From: Nymphaea colorata
Taxonomy: Eukaryota > Streptophyta > Magnoliopsida > Nymphaeales > Nymphaeaceae
NCBI RefSeq assembly: GCF_008831285.2
Contig: NC_045145.1
Coordinates: 9,486,802 to 9,550,801, forward strand
Length of the DNA stretch: 64,000 bases
Reading direction: 5' to 3'
The position numbers and the translations under genes are program-made. Shown here in pieces: positions 36,201-48,559 of this stretch (the stretch's first letter is position 1; every line of letters begins with the position of its first letter). The notes below the pieces were generated by a model that did not search any database, was not told the DNA's origin, and saw only the letters and a list, made by a program, of their open reading frames with translations.

Positions 36201-37350
36201 TTGGATGTCATGAATGATTCCTCCATGGAAATTTAAAAGAAGAAGTATATATGGAGCAGCCAGTGGGATACCATGAAGGAGATCTACAAAGGGCTATATA
36301 TGGTTTGAAGTAGTCTTTTCATTCCTCATTTGAAAACTTCTCATTGGAGATTCAAAGTCGTGGATTTTAACATTCTCAGGTTGACCATCTCTCTTCATAT
36401 TGTTGGGTTAAGGTATCACTACATTCTTATTGATATATGTTGATGATATTATCATCACATAGTGTAGTTTATCACATATTCATAAAACTAAGAATATCCT
36501 AGGTAAAAGGTTCAATATGAAATATCTTGGCAATCTTAGATGTTTCCTTGGAGTTGTGGTGGATGCATAAGATGGTGCATTGAGCCAAACACAACACAAG
36601 TATACCTTAGATTTCTTAAATAAGGCTGCTTGCTACCCTTAGTGTACTAAACCACAAATTAAGTCAGGAAGACAGATGATTATCATGACCCACAAAATAT
36701 CATAGTATTGTTTGAATGCTTCAATACTTGACATTTAACCATCCAAATATCACTCATAAGGCAAATCAAGCCTTTGAATTTATGCATGCCCCAAAGTTAG
36801 GTCATGTGGAGGCATTCAAAATAATGCTTAGATGTTTGAAGGGTATAATTGGTGATGGCCTTGATACTCCTGAGGAACCTTTATGCAACATTGTCATGAT
36901 TTATTAGTTTATAATGATGCAAGTTGGGCTAGAGATGTGGATGTTCAGAGATCAGTATCAGGGCATTGTATCTTTATTGACCTAATCTTGTATCTTGGAG
37001 TAGTAAAAACTAGAAGGCATTTGTGAGACCAAGTGCAGACGCCAGAGTATAGGGCCATGGCTGCTGCTACTACAGATGACTTGGATTAGCTACTTATTGT
37101 CAAAATTGCATGAACCATTGGAAGGCTATTTATTGCTATCTGATAATTATAGTGCTATTCAAATTTCTCTTGGTCTCATACAACACAGCAAAACCCAACA
37201 AATTAAGATTGACCAACATTATGTTAGGCAAAGATAGAAGATAAAGAGATGGAGCCCCTTGTTTTGTCCACTCAAACGATCAAGTTGCCGATTTGCTTAC
37301 TAAAAGTCTCATAAAGAACAAGTTTTGGTTTCGTAAAGGCAAGTTGTTCA
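33300..37350 (+). pseudogene. Copia F gag-pol polyprotein, degenerate
   Basis: Gag includes the open block 33679-33870 (RTLDGLGSDNYVLITSLQ) and an intact zinc knuckle at 34007-34048 (CFYCIKQGHIKANC, full CX2CX4HX4C), in a different frame from its neighbours. The protease core near 34210-34235 reads CVGAASHV, so the catalytic Asp is lost. The integrase zinc region and core start are at 34676-34888 (MCSSCQPCKSHVLPF, ICSDVWG). RT shows SRWVYKIQYKPNGSIEHCKT (36010-36070) and LVAKGC...DYDETFS; RNase H remnants run to about 37350 with DQVADLLTKSLIKNKFWF. There are many stops and shifts. Confidence 0.85.
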
Positions 37351-37371
37351 TGGTTCAAGGCCATGCACAAC

Positions 37372-37382
37372 TTGAGGGGGAT
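37372..37382 (+). other. Polypurine tract of copia F
   Basis: TTGAGGGGGAT lies immediately before the TGTTAAGAG start of the 3' LTR. Confidence 0.8.
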
Positions 37383-37633
37383 TGTTAAGAGATGATGGTG
37401 TGTTGTCAGTTATTGGATTGGATTTGAATATTTTAAAATCCAGTTCTAATAACTTATGACACACTGGTTCTAATAATTTATGTTGTATACTGTAAATGCA
37501 CGTTTTACTTAAGGGTATTAACCCTGTTTTTCTTTAATTGGATGTAACCATATGTAGAGTAATTTGAGATGTGTGGTTTTCTTTCTTGAACTCTGTTCTC
37601 TTCCTCTCCTCTTGTAGCTTATGGAGAAACTCA
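37383..37633 (+). repeat. 3' LTR of copia F
   Basis: 251 bp from TGTTAAGAGATGATGG to GAGAAACTCA, homologous to 32256-32546 apart from indels. Confidence 0.9.
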
Positions 37634-38489
37634 TACGTACAATATGGTATACAATATGATGCTGATTATATGTTATGGTCCCTTTAGGGACCATGTGTTA
37701 TGGGCTGAAAATGACCAAAATACCTTTTATTGGTTAATTGGAAGACCACGAAAAAATTTCCCTACAAATTACCAAAATGCCAATAGGGTAAAATGCGATG
37801 TTGGATTTTAGATCTAGATCTGCCCATGATGGATTGATTCAACCTACATAGCCACTCATATGAGTTGCCTGACCACATAAACCAACCACTAAGGTAGTGG
37901 TTACTACAACAGATATAAATATGAGATTTTAGGAAGAAAAAATGATAAAGGTATAAAAAATAAGGATAGAGAAAGTCCTTCAGTAATCAAGGTGGCAAAG
38001 CATAGAAGGTTTTTTTGAAACAGTGTGAGAACCTTGTCCTCATTAAGCACGTGAATCAAGCATCTATTTTTTCTTCACAATCTTCTTCTGGAAATTCAAG
38101 GTATGTAAATGGATGTCCATATACATTAGTTAGCATGTAGATGAGTAAACTGTTTTTACATTGATATCGAAGCAAGGTTAACTGATCGCCTCTCAGTCCA
38201 CAATTTAGTTTCACCCATGTGTTTGGTATATCATGATTACTACCAATGCCTACTGCCATGTGTGTCGGCTGTCTCCTATAATATGTGCTAACTGCCCTCT
38301 ATTCACTAGTGATAGTAACCTGTGCTTATTAGCATTTGTGTCTCAAGAGACATCTTACTCAAATATATAAAATAATTTACCTAATTAAAAGTGCGAAATA
38401 TGAGCTTGCAACTTCTTTTGAAGGAGAGAAATGGAAGTTTTGAGAGTGGGGCATTTGCCTGGCTGGAGTTCAAACCCCAACTATGAGTA
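37634..38489. other. Gene-free spacer
   Basis: AT-rich DNA between copia F and the hAT-like MITE. No coding similarity, tandem repeat or terminal inverted repeat was seen. Confidence 0.6.
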
Positions 38490-38789
38490 AGCCTGGGCAC
38501 TAGGCCTGGCCATTGCCAGGTACCCGGTAACAGTTCGACTCGGGCCCAGGCCCGAGCCCAGAAAAAGGAACCTGTCCGGCCCAATAATGAGTTTTTTTAA
38601 ATTATTTATATATAGAATATTTTATTATGATTAATTACATTTATATAGTTTTTATTTAAAAATATATTTTAAAATTTAATCAGGTCGGGCTCGGGCTCAT
38701 GTTTTTTTAGTCGGGCGAGTTTTGCATGTCGGGCCAGCCCAACCCAACTCATATCGGGCCAGGCCAGGCCGGCCTCATGCCCATGCTTA
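38490..38789. mobile_element. hAT-like MITE rich in GGCC words
   Basis: 300 bp with imperfect terminal inverted repeats: TAAGCCTGGGCACTAGGCC at the left against TAAGCATGGGCATGAGGCC read inward from the right, 16 of 19 identical. Repeated GGCC/GGGC words lie at both ends around an AT-rich middle. The flanking 8-mers ACTATGAG (38482-38489) and GCTGTGAG (38790-38797) agree at 6 of 8, both differences being A/G, which fits a decayed 8-bp hAT duplication. It has no transposase and is non-autonomous. Confidence 0.75.
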
Positions 38790-39009
38790 GCTGTGAGGGG
38801 ACCTTTTAGTTGAAGGAGTCACCATTTCTGGTGGTTTACAGGAGTGGGTTGTCGTGGAAGGACCTGGGGATGTTTCTCCTGTTGATAATCCATTAAAGGG
38901 ATAGTCAGGTGTGTTTGTGGAGGTGAAAGAGATGATACTGAGATTGTTTTGGTGAACTTCCATTGGAACCCTTGTCAGAAGAAACCCCAAATTTTGACGT
39001 AACATGACG

Positions 39010-39915
39010 ATGGCTTTTGATGAGTACCACAAGCAATGGGTAGCAATCTCTCAGGTTTGGTTTACAATCCTACCAAAAGACCTATTTCTAATCAGGGTGG
39101 ATTGCAAGGATGAATTAGAGATGGTGATCCAGACTAGTCACTTGACAGTGGTAAGGAAATACGTGGTGGCCAACAAATAGTCACCAGGTATGCCGATGGA
39201 AGTGCATGCTACTATATTTCCTATCTGGATACAGTTTTTAAACCTTCCAATGCAACTATGGAATAGGAAGATGTCTGGGGGTGTATCAAAGGTGATCAGA
39301 AGAGTTCTTTTTTATGTTGATGCCTTCACTGAATATTGCACGAGGTATGATTATGCATGTATTTTGATTTATGTACCTTTAGATTTTACCCCTATTACTG
39401 TAGTTTTTATTATGGATGACAATATTCTATTTGAACAATCTATTGGATATGAGAGAATGATTAGATTTTGTTCTCAGTGTGATGCCCCTCATCATGGTGT
39501 GGCCGTTTGTCCTTCTCATGTTGCTGATCAAGAGAAACTAGTTGAGGAGGATGGTTGGTCAGAAGTGGAAGTGGCTAAGTGTCGAGTTCCCTTTAAACCT
39601 TGACCTAGTGGCTTTGGAGATGAGCAAAGGAATCCATTTGATGTGTTGGCAAGAGATGAAGCGAGCACCCAAATAGCTGTTCATGAACATATCAATGTAC
39701 CAATGGCTCCAGTGGGGGCCCCATATATTGGTGGGGAAGATAATATTGATAGTCCAATTCTAGAATGTCAGATGGAGGTTCAACAAGATCCACCTCTAGG
39801 AGATGGTTATGTACAATCTTTGAAAGTTGAGGAGATGCATGTCGACCTGACGGTTGTAGCCCATGGTTTTGGCGAAAAGGCTCTTTTCAATAAATCAAGA
39901 ATGCAAGGAATATAA
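39010..39915 (+). pseudogene. LINE ORF1 (DUF4283-like, zinc knuckle)
   Basis: The frame opening at 39190 carries PIWIQFLNLPMQLWN and VSKVIRRVLFYVDAFTEY, typical of the DUF4283 part of plant L1 ORF1. A zf-CCHC_4-like knuckle FCSQCDAPHHGVAVC follows at codons 93-107 of that frame. Upstream similarity (about 39010-39180) is cut by an in-frame stop, and another stop at 39601 separates the acidic tail (39643-39915). ORF1 proteins of this kind bind element RNA during retrotransposition; this copy is broken. Confidence 0.75.
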
Positions 39916-40419
39916 GTAATATGGATGTTAATAAGGAGGTGGTATCTCTAGCACTTGCTGATGACAAGAAAAAAGAGGCCTAACAAGTAAGAAAAGTGAG
40001 ACTAACCAAAAAGAAGGAAGAGTTTGGAAAAGGGAAAGCCATGGTAAATGCACAAATAAAAAGCAGTGGCAAATCAGTTTGCAAGCACTGAGTGGGGGTA
40101 TAAGTAGGAAAACTGTTTGACTGGAGAATCAGATGGTGGGATTTGGATGGAAGAGGCTTGAGACATTGCTGGAGTAGAATATAGGAGGGCTTGCAAATTC
40201 TATGACCCAACAAGACTAGTTCCATCTGTGGATGAACAAAAAACCAGAGATATTTTTTCTATTCGACACTATGCTCATAGTGGAAAGGTACAATCAGTTG
40301 GCAAAGAAATTCAAAGGCTACCAGTTTGAATCCAATTTAGAGGTTGATGGCAATTGAGCCAAGATTATTCGTGCTTGGGACAAGGAAAATTTCTTTCTTA
40401 AAAGCTATAGATATAATTT

Positions 40420-43400
40420 TTGTTTTGGATTGACTGCTCATTTGAGTGTAAGATCAATGGTGCTTCCTTTGATGTAATTGGGGTATATCTTCACCCGGAT
40501 TTTTGGTCAAGGAGAGGTCAACTTCTAATACTTGGTGCAGTGTTAACAAACAAACAATTGCCTTGTTTAGTTCTTGGAGATTTTAATGCTATTAGGGACA
40601 ACACTAAAAAATATGGGAGGCCCTGGTTTGATTGCTTGCTTATACTTTAATGCATTCATTTAATTTTAAAAATTGGTGGAGGTGATTGATATACATGTTC
40701 AGCTCACTTGGTCAAATGAAAGGAGTATGGAAGGACTAGTGCAAAATAGATTTGGTAGATGCTTCATAAATCAAGACTGGATTAGTGTGATGGGAGATTC
40801 AAATGCTCTCAAGGTTATTCACAAATGTTTATCAGATCACTTAGCTCAATATTTTCTCATCATTGTGATGACCAGATTCAATTTGAATGTGGTATTTTTA
40901 GATTTTTCAATATCTAGAGCATGAAGCCTGAATGTAGAAATATAATCAAGATGTCATGGAATATTGAGGTTAGAAGATTTCCAATGGTTAGATTATTGTC
41001 TAAGTAGAACAATATTCATGCTTGTATTTCTCAATTGAATAGGTTTGGGTATACAAAGTTGATCTTAAGGTGAATATGTTACAAGTGGAATTGGAGGGCC
41101 TTCATAAGTCTACTCATATTGGTAATGAGGACTGGATCACCAAAGAAAGCCACACTAGGATTTTGCTATTTAAGGTCTTGCAACAAGAAGAAGTTATGTT
41201 GAAACAAAAATCTTGATTTTCTGGTGCTTCCTTTGATGAAATTGGGGTATATCTTCACCCGGACTTTTGGTTAAGGAGATGTCAATTTCTGATGCTTGGT
41301 ATAGTGTTTACAAACAAACAATTACCTTGTTTAGTTCTTGGAGACTTTAATGCTATTAAGGACAACATTGAAAAATATGGGAGACCTTTGCGTTGATTGC
41401 TTGCTTATGCTTTAATGTGTTCATTTAATTTTCAAAATTGGTGGAGGTGATGGATATACATGTTTAGCTCACTTGATCAAATGATAAGAGTATGGAAAGA
41501 CTAATCCAAAATAGATTTGGCAGATGCTTCGTAAATCAAGACTGGATTAGAGTGATGGGAGATTCAAATGCTCTCAAGGTTCTTCATAAATGCTTATAAG
41601 TTCACTTGTCTTTAATATTTTCTCGTCAATGTGGCGACCAGATTCAACTTGAATGTGGTATTTTTAGATTTTTCAATTTTTGGAGCATGAAGCCTGAATG
41701 CAGAAATATAATCAAGATGTCATGGAATATTGAGGTTTGAGGATTTCCACAATGATTAGATTATTATCTAAGTTGAACAATATTCATGCTTGTATTTCTC
41801 AATTGAATAGGTCTGGGTATAGCAAAGTTGTTTTTAAGGTGAGTATGTTACAAGAGTAATTGGACGGCCTTCATAAGTCCACTCATATTGGTAATGAAGC
41901 CTGGATCACCAAAGAAAGTAACACCAGGATTTTGCTATTTGAGGCCTTGCGACAAGAAGAAGTTATGTGGTGCAGTGTTAACAAACAAACAATTGCCTTG
42001 TTTAGTTCGTGGAGACTTTAATGCTATTAGGGACAACACTGAAAAATATGGGAGACCTCTGCTTTGATTGCTTGCTTATGCTTTAATGCGTTAATGCGTT
42101 CATTTAATTTCCAAAATTGGTGGAGGTGATGGATATACATGTTCAGCTCACTTGGTCAAATGAAAGAAGTATGAAAGGACTAGTGCAAAATAGATTTGGC
42201 AGATGCTTCATAAATCAAGACTAGATTAGTGTGATGAGAGGTTCAAATGCTTTCAAGGTTCTTCACAAATGTTTATATGATCACTTAGCTTTACTATTTT
42301 CTCATCATTGTGGCGACCAGATTCAATTTGAATGTGGTATTTTTAGATTTTTCAATTTCTCAAGCATGAAGCCTAAATGCAGAAATATAATCAAGATGTC
42401 ATGGAATATTGAGGTTAGAGGATTTCCAATGAATAGATTATTTCCTAAGTTGAACAATATTCATGCTTGTATTTCTCAACTGAAGAGGTCTGGGTATAAT
42501 AAAGTTGATCTTAAGGTGAATATGTTACAAGAGGAATTGGAGGGCCTTCATAAGTCTACTCATATTGGTAATGAAGACTGGATCACTAGAGAAAGCCATG
42601 CCAGGATTTTGCTATTTGAGGCCTTGCAACAAGAAGTTATGTTAGAACAAAAATCTAGATTGCATGGGCTTAAGGAGGGAGATGGTAACAATACTTTTTT
42701 TTTCCCATCAACATGTCCAAGATAAGCACCAAAGAAATCAAATTTTACAATAGAAACAAATGATGGCTGTTTTCAGAATATAAATCAAAATTCATCTTCT
42801 ATGTTGAGAACATTTTTAGAATTTTTATGCTAAAGACAGATCCTTTGATTTGTTTGGAAGTATTTCATAGGGAGAATGTGTATAAGATGAAGAGAACAAA
42901 GTATTGCTATGAAAGGTGATAGATGAAGAAGTGTGATGGGCTGTGCTTCAAGGTAATTCAGAGGGATCTCTTGGGCATGATGGATTCTCAAGTAGCTTTT
43001 AAAAGCAATTTTGGGATGTAGTTTGGGGTAATGTAACAAATGCTATCAAAGATTTTTTTTAAGAAATGAAAGTTAGTGAGGAAATGAGAAGAAACCATAT
43101 CATATTGATTCCAAAGAAACATGATGGGTTTCATATAGTAGATCTTAAGCCCATTTCTCTAGGTAACTATTTATTCAAGTTTGTACAAGAGTGATGGTGC
43201 TTAGAATGAATATCTTATCCAGAAATATTCTCTTGAATCAAGCGGCTTTTCTTGGGGAGAGGAAAATTCATTGTTGTTTTATGCTTGCTAGTGAAATGGT
43301 TAATTCGATAGATAGGGGAAGAGTAGCATCTATATGCATCAAAATTGAAATTTCTAAGGCATACAATAGAATGAATTGAGATTTTATTGCTGTCACTTTA

Positions 43401-45140
43401 TTGCACATTAGTTTCAATCATTTTTGAGTGGAAAAAGTAATGACTATATTTACAATACTTTTTATGTGATGTTAATTCATGAGAGGGAAGGAAAGTCTTT
43501 TAATAGTGAGCATTGATTGAGAAAAGGAAACCCACTTTCTCCCTTTTTTTTCCAGTTGGAATGGAAATGTTTAATTCGCAGACTCTGGTGATATCATGAA
43601 GCATTTGATTGAGGTCCCACAACTATGTAGAGGAATAGTTGGTATTGGGGCTCTTATATATGCAGATGATTTGATGGTGTTTGTCAAATATTCAAGGAAG
43701 ATCTTAACAAATTTTATTCAAGATTTGGATGAGCATGCAGCTGCTTCAGTATGATTGTTAATCTTGTTAAGACTCCGTTCATCCCCCTTAAAGTATAGGG
43801 AAATAACACTTGTCCGTTGGAGACTGCTTTTGAATGGGCTAAAGGCACCTTTCCTGTGAAGTACTTGGGATTACCTCTATCCCATGCGGCTATTGGTGTA
43901 TTTGATTGGAAGGTTGTGGTTCTTAAAGCTCCAAGTAAATTAAGTTTATGGAGATCCAAGCTGTTGTCTTATGCAGAAAAATTATGTTTGATTAATTCAT
44001 TGTTAACATCTCTCCCATTTTTTTGGTTTATGTCGCCGATGTGCCCTAATGCTGTGTGAAGGAAATTGGAAGAGCTATGTATCAAAGTCTTGTGGGGAGA
44101 TGCTAAGCATGCTAGGAGACCTCATTTGCTTTCTTAGAATTTAATCTTCCTTTCATAGAAGGAAGGAGGCTTGGGTATTCATAAGATGATGGAGACTAAC
44201 ATGGCTTTGTCTTGGTTTCTTGGGCAGTGAAGCATTGGTTGATAAGGGTTTATGGGCTAAGACAGTTTGTGATAAATACCTCACAAGGTGCAACACTTAG
44301 CAGAATTGAATTGCAGTGAACCAATCTTTCATTTGGAAAGGGATAGTTATTGCACGGAGAAAGTTTGCAAGTGAAGTCACATGGTCTGTTAAAGATGGAA
44401 CCCAATCAAGTTTTGGTTAGATTCCTAGGCTGGTCAAGCTCTCGTCCATTTCCTTCAAGATGAGGATATCGAGGTGTTAGATGGGGATATGTCCATCTCC
44501 CTTTAAGATGTGGTCATTAAATATAGCAATGAGAGAGATAACAGACTGATGTCAAATAGAGTTAAAAACTGTGTGAAAGTGGATCTTGGTAGAGGGCAGG
44601 ATGTGTTAGTACGGAGACATAATAATTCCCCTGTGAAAACAAAGAAGCAAATCTGAAATTAGATCAGGCTGAAAAGTGCAGCTTTGAATTGGCACATAAA
44701 CATGTGCATCTCAAAGTCTATTCCTAGAGTGTCGTGGGTCACATAGATTGCTATTTACAACAGATTTCCCATAGAGGCAAGATTTCAAATATTTGGAGTC
44801 GCCCTTTCCTCTCGGTGTGCTCTTTGCTATAGAGTGCAGGAGGATCGACAACATACTCTTTTTAAATGTAGTTATATTATGAGTTTATAGCGGACAATTG
44901 TCTCCTGGTTTGGAGTTTGCAGAATTCCCTCAAGAGATTTTGTTATTGAAATGTAGTGGTGGTAAGAAAAAGTTATGATGCAGAGAGTTGGCTCTGTGTT
45001 GGTCCTTATGCTTCAATGTGATTATTTAGAAGATTTGGATGTCTAGGAACTTGGCAGTTCACAAGGATAAAATCAAGCCTATTGATGCAGCCAAGAATGA
45101 TCTTTGGCATTATTGTATGGAGGTTTTCTTGTAGTAGGAA
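40420..45140 (+). pseudogene. LINE ORF2 (endonuclease, RT, zinc domain)
   Basis: The endonuclease C-terminal half shows LVLGDFNAI (40570-40593) and TWSN with LSDH (about 40705-40840); the N-terminal half is not recognised. The linker ends QEVMLEQKSRLHGLKEGD (about 42630-42685). RT has a KPISLGNYLFKFV-type motif (43150), QAAFLGER, IKIEISKAYNRMN, where the family has D for the E of IEIS, and an intact YADD at 43659-43670. PVKYLGLPLSHAA follows at 43855, then zinc-binding CALCYRVQEDRQHTLFKC at about 44816-44869. Stops and shifts are many. ORF2 would nick target DNA and copy the RNA there. Confidence 0.85.
40459..42657 (+). repeat. Tandem triplication within LINE ORF2
   Basis: Copy 1 starts at 40459 (GGTGCTTCCTTTGATG), copy 2 at 41223 (764 bp later), and copy 3 at 41969, beginning 75 bp into the unit at GGTGCAGTGTTAAC. 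Each runs through GDFNAI, the TGGTGGAGGTGAT word, the TCAATTTG/TGGTATTTTTAG stretch and the GGATCACC..AGAAA stretch to AACAAGAAG(AAG)TTATG. The copies differ at scattered positions, so the event is old. Only the last copy joins the RT region. Confidence 0.9.
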
Positions 45141-45199
45141 TCGTGTGAGAACACTTTTAACGTTGTGGTTGCACACAAGGGTTTTTAGTCCCCACTAGT

Positions 45200-47474
45200 T
45201 AAGGCCTCCTAATGCAAGAAATATGTGACAACAAAAAATAATTGTCCTCTGCAATAATGTAAAAAGATCGACAATAATGAGTATCCTCTACAATTATTAA
45301 TTAAGTTTAATAGACTAATTGTAACAACCATTTGTGATTCAATACAACAATTTGTTGCTTGACAAACTACCCAATGGATACATATAAGGAAATTGACACA
45401 TCCAAATGAGAGTCCAAAAATAGGCACCTAAGTGTGGATCTAAGGCATGCTGCTATCATATGAAGCATGTATAAAAATATGAACTCTTAGATTTGTATTA
45501 GATGGATGTATGGAAATCTGACAAAAATCAAATGGTACCAAGTCAGATCCTCATTTATATGAGTATTCAAGGATCTTATTCAAAATCTAAAATGGAAATA
45601 ACTTTGAATGAAAAACCCCCATGCATAGTTGATAAAACAAACATAACAACCATCTGATCCAAAATCTTAAATGGAAACAAATTTTAATTTAGGTTGTATA
45701 TTAAGCACAAAGTAGAGTTTGAATTTAAAGTTAGATATTAATGGGCTCTGGTCATATAACCTCTCAAGAGAGTAAATTAAGTATAAATACAACAAATTCA
45801 GATTTATGCATATCAATCACTATTCAATATACATATTATAGAACCAGAGCCCTCATCTTTAATATGAATTGCACGAACAGAACATGATTTTCAAATAGAA
45901 TTTAAAATTCCAAACCACAAAATATAAACAACTGCATATAAATATGAACATGGATAACATTAACACAATTTTAATGAAAACATTGGAATCAACCCGTCAA
46001 GAAAAAGTATCAGGTGAAGGGACCACAACCCCATCCCTCATTTCTTTTGAGTAAGAAGGATGTGTAGAAGATGGCAGCAGGCATCTCCACCTTCAGCATA
46101 TTCTGTGACATCCAAAAAAGGAGAAGAAATGGCTGCTGCTACATCATTCGCTCATTTTAGGGGAAGAACAAAGATCAAGGGCCACTTTACTCTATAGTGT
46201 CTTGTGAGACCTTTTCTCTCTCTTTGGTGGACCAGGTAAGTTGATCTCAACTCTAACAATGAAAACAATAAATGACCACCATAAATATTTGTCTTGAGGC
46301 CAAAAAAGTGAAATGAAGTTGTACCCATACCACCTTCCACTTGTCTGCCTGAATCCACTAGGGAATGTGATGCCAAGAGGTGTTTAGCATCACAAACCTT
46401 ACTCTGGCTACTTGGCAGAAACACTGGTTCATTTCTTTGGTTGTCATCAGCCTCCTTTTATAATCCTCAAGGCAAAAGGAATTGGAAGAAGAATGGGTGG
46501 TATTAGCCACCCTTCATCATGCTATCCACACAGGGATAGAGAGAGCAACTACCATTGCTGCCCCTTTTCCTTTTCTTTTTAGTAGATGGGTGGAGGGCAG
46601 TCCACCCTCTATCATTGGAGTTCTCTTAGAAGGAGAGAGGGCCAGCCCTTGGCCTCCTCTGGGCACCATTATGCCTAGTTAAGGGTTGTGGTAAACGGTA
46701 GGTAGGCTTTACTGCACATTGTTAGAATCCCATGAGCCAATAGCCATTCGATTAAGAGACACGACAATTCAAGTAATTTAATTAATTTGGTATTTCAAAA
46801 ACTAAGAGTTTGATTGCAATAATATTATGGTCTAATTTGTACAATAATCAAATTTGATCCAATAAAATCGAGCATTTGAATGGTACAATATTACAATTTC
46901 ATTGTCAAATTGTGTACCCACTATAGATGTCTCGAGCCATCATTGTGCTCAATGTAATTGAAGAATGTCATGTGCAATTGCTTCCAGATTTGAGGCGTAT
47001 CCTCTTAGGTAAAGTCCATGGGTTGATCTAGAAAAACTAACTCCATGTACTTCTAGACAAACACCCCTTAGTCATTATGAATATTCTGCATGGGCAATAC
47101 ACAAATGTATGTGATATCTCCAAATCCTTCTTGAAAAATCTTTCAATGAGTGTATATTTGTCAGAGCATCAATTTCCAATTTCAGTGAGTTATAGAATGC
47201 AAACAACCTCTTTCAAAGTCCAGAATGTTCATGACACAATGATGTGTCTGCCTCCATAACGTTGGAAATAATCTATGCATCCCACAAGGTGTTATATTGC
47301 ACATGAGAAGATCTCAAATACAACACAAGAAATCAAGATGTTAGTATTTACCATAGTTCAATAGTTGATTGATTCATGCATGGGGGACCTTGTCAAGTTG
47401 AACAACATATGAAATAGCCATTCCAACATAGATTTAGATTGGTGAGGGCTACAAATCTATCACTTTCGATCTTG

Positions 47475-47476
<2 letters not shown>
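45200..47476. other. Gene-free spacer
   Basis: AT-rich DNA with no recognised domain on either strand. Short frames (for example 46152-46424 minus and 46482-46682 plus) resemble nothing I know and probably arise by chance. Confidence 0.5.

Positions 47477-47565
<89 letters not shown>
47477..47565. repeat. (TA)n tract, about 44 units
   Basis: Uninterrupted TA dinucleotides over roughly 89 bp, able to form a cruciform. Its length may be uncertain in the assembly. Confidence 0.97.
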
Positions 47566-47566
<1 letters not shown>

Positions 47567-48002
47567 TCACACATAATTTCGATTGTAAAGCTCACCACTT
47601 AGTGATGGTTGGTAGTTACCATTTCAATTGAAGATTCAACTGGTTCAAGACCCTTGCATCCATATGCCAGTATAGGGCTCGTAACTTCTAACTCATTGTT
47701 GTGTTTCTTGTGTAGAACAAGAAAACCATGAAACTTAGAGAATGTGTGCATGTACCTTCTGTAGAACACGACAAACACACACTTCTTTATTTGGTCAGAT
47801 GATGAAATGGTTGTAGGATGTAGTTATAGAATTGTTAGCTTCCCAATAATGATAGTAGACAAACTAGAGGATGGCAGATGAGGATTGTAGCAGAAGATTC
47901 ATATAAGATACTACTGGTAGCAAAAGTTGAAGAGACACATCTAAACATCGCAAATAAAGATGAAGAGCCAAAGCACATAAATGAAACCCGTTTTGCAGTG
48001 AC

Positions 48003-48396
48003 TAGGGATGTACATGTGAGTTCAAACCCAGCTGGGTCAGCCTGACCTTGACTTGAGTTCCAACATGTCGACCTGAAACTTGACTCAATTGGGCTTGGTT
48101 AAGCTCAAGCTTAGCCAAGCGGTCATTAAAAAATTAATTATTAGCAGCCCAAGAATGGCTGGGTTTGAACTTCAAACCTTGATATAAGGGGGAAAGGCTA
48201 ATGGAGCTATTGATTTGTTGTAATGATATCTGAATTAGCTTACTCGAGTTTACTGGAGCTGAGATCGCCTAACTCAAACTCGAGTAATTTACTTAACTGA
48301 ATTCATACTAACATGTTCTCGAAAATAAATTAGTCAAGCTTGAGTTGAGTGAGGTAGAGTCAACCCCAAGTTGACTTGACTCATTGAACATCCTTT
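48003..48396. mobile_element. hAT-like MITE
   Basis: 394 bp. The left end TAGGGATGTACATGTGAGT matches, with mismatches and a one-base gap, the inverted right end AAAGGATGTTCAATGAGT. The flanking 8-mers GCAGTGAC (47995-48002) and GCAATGAG (48397-48404) agree at 6 of 8. The TAGGGATGT terminus is shared with the MITE at 49030. There is no coding capacity. Confidence 0.65.
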
Positions 48397-48559
48397 GCAA
48401 TGAGTATTCTAAATAGCTAAAGAAAACAAGCTGAAAATAAGATATCGGTGATGCATTTGTATCACTGTCTCAGAACAAATGAATCATGAAGTTGGGCTAA
48501 TTGATAAACTTGTTTGGATAAAATGCAAATACATAAAGTTCAACTTTACTTTGTCAAGT

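Larger units (their letters stand above)
32256..37633 (+). mobile_element. Two-LTR Ty1/copia element F, plus strand, degenerate
   Basis: LTRs at 32256-32546 and 37383-37633, a primer site directly after the first and a polypurine tract directly before the second, with gag to RNase H in copia order between. The flanking 5-mers (TGTAT and TACGT) do not match clearly, so the target duplication has decayed or been rearranged. The LTRs differ by several indels. It is a third copia family, distinct from A/B and G by LTR sequence and primer variant. Confidence 0.9.
39010..45200 (+). mobile_element. L1-type LINE, degenerate
   Basis: A non-LTR retrotransposon with two coding parts in plant L1 order: an ORF1 nucleic-acid-binding protein (39010-39915), then ORF2 with endonuclease, RT and a C-terminal zinc domain (40420-about 45140). 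The 5' edge is not resolved, and no poly(A) tail or target duplication is visible at the right, so the ends are approximate. ORF2 contains a tandem triplication at 40459-42657. Stops are spread throughout. Confidence 0.85.
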
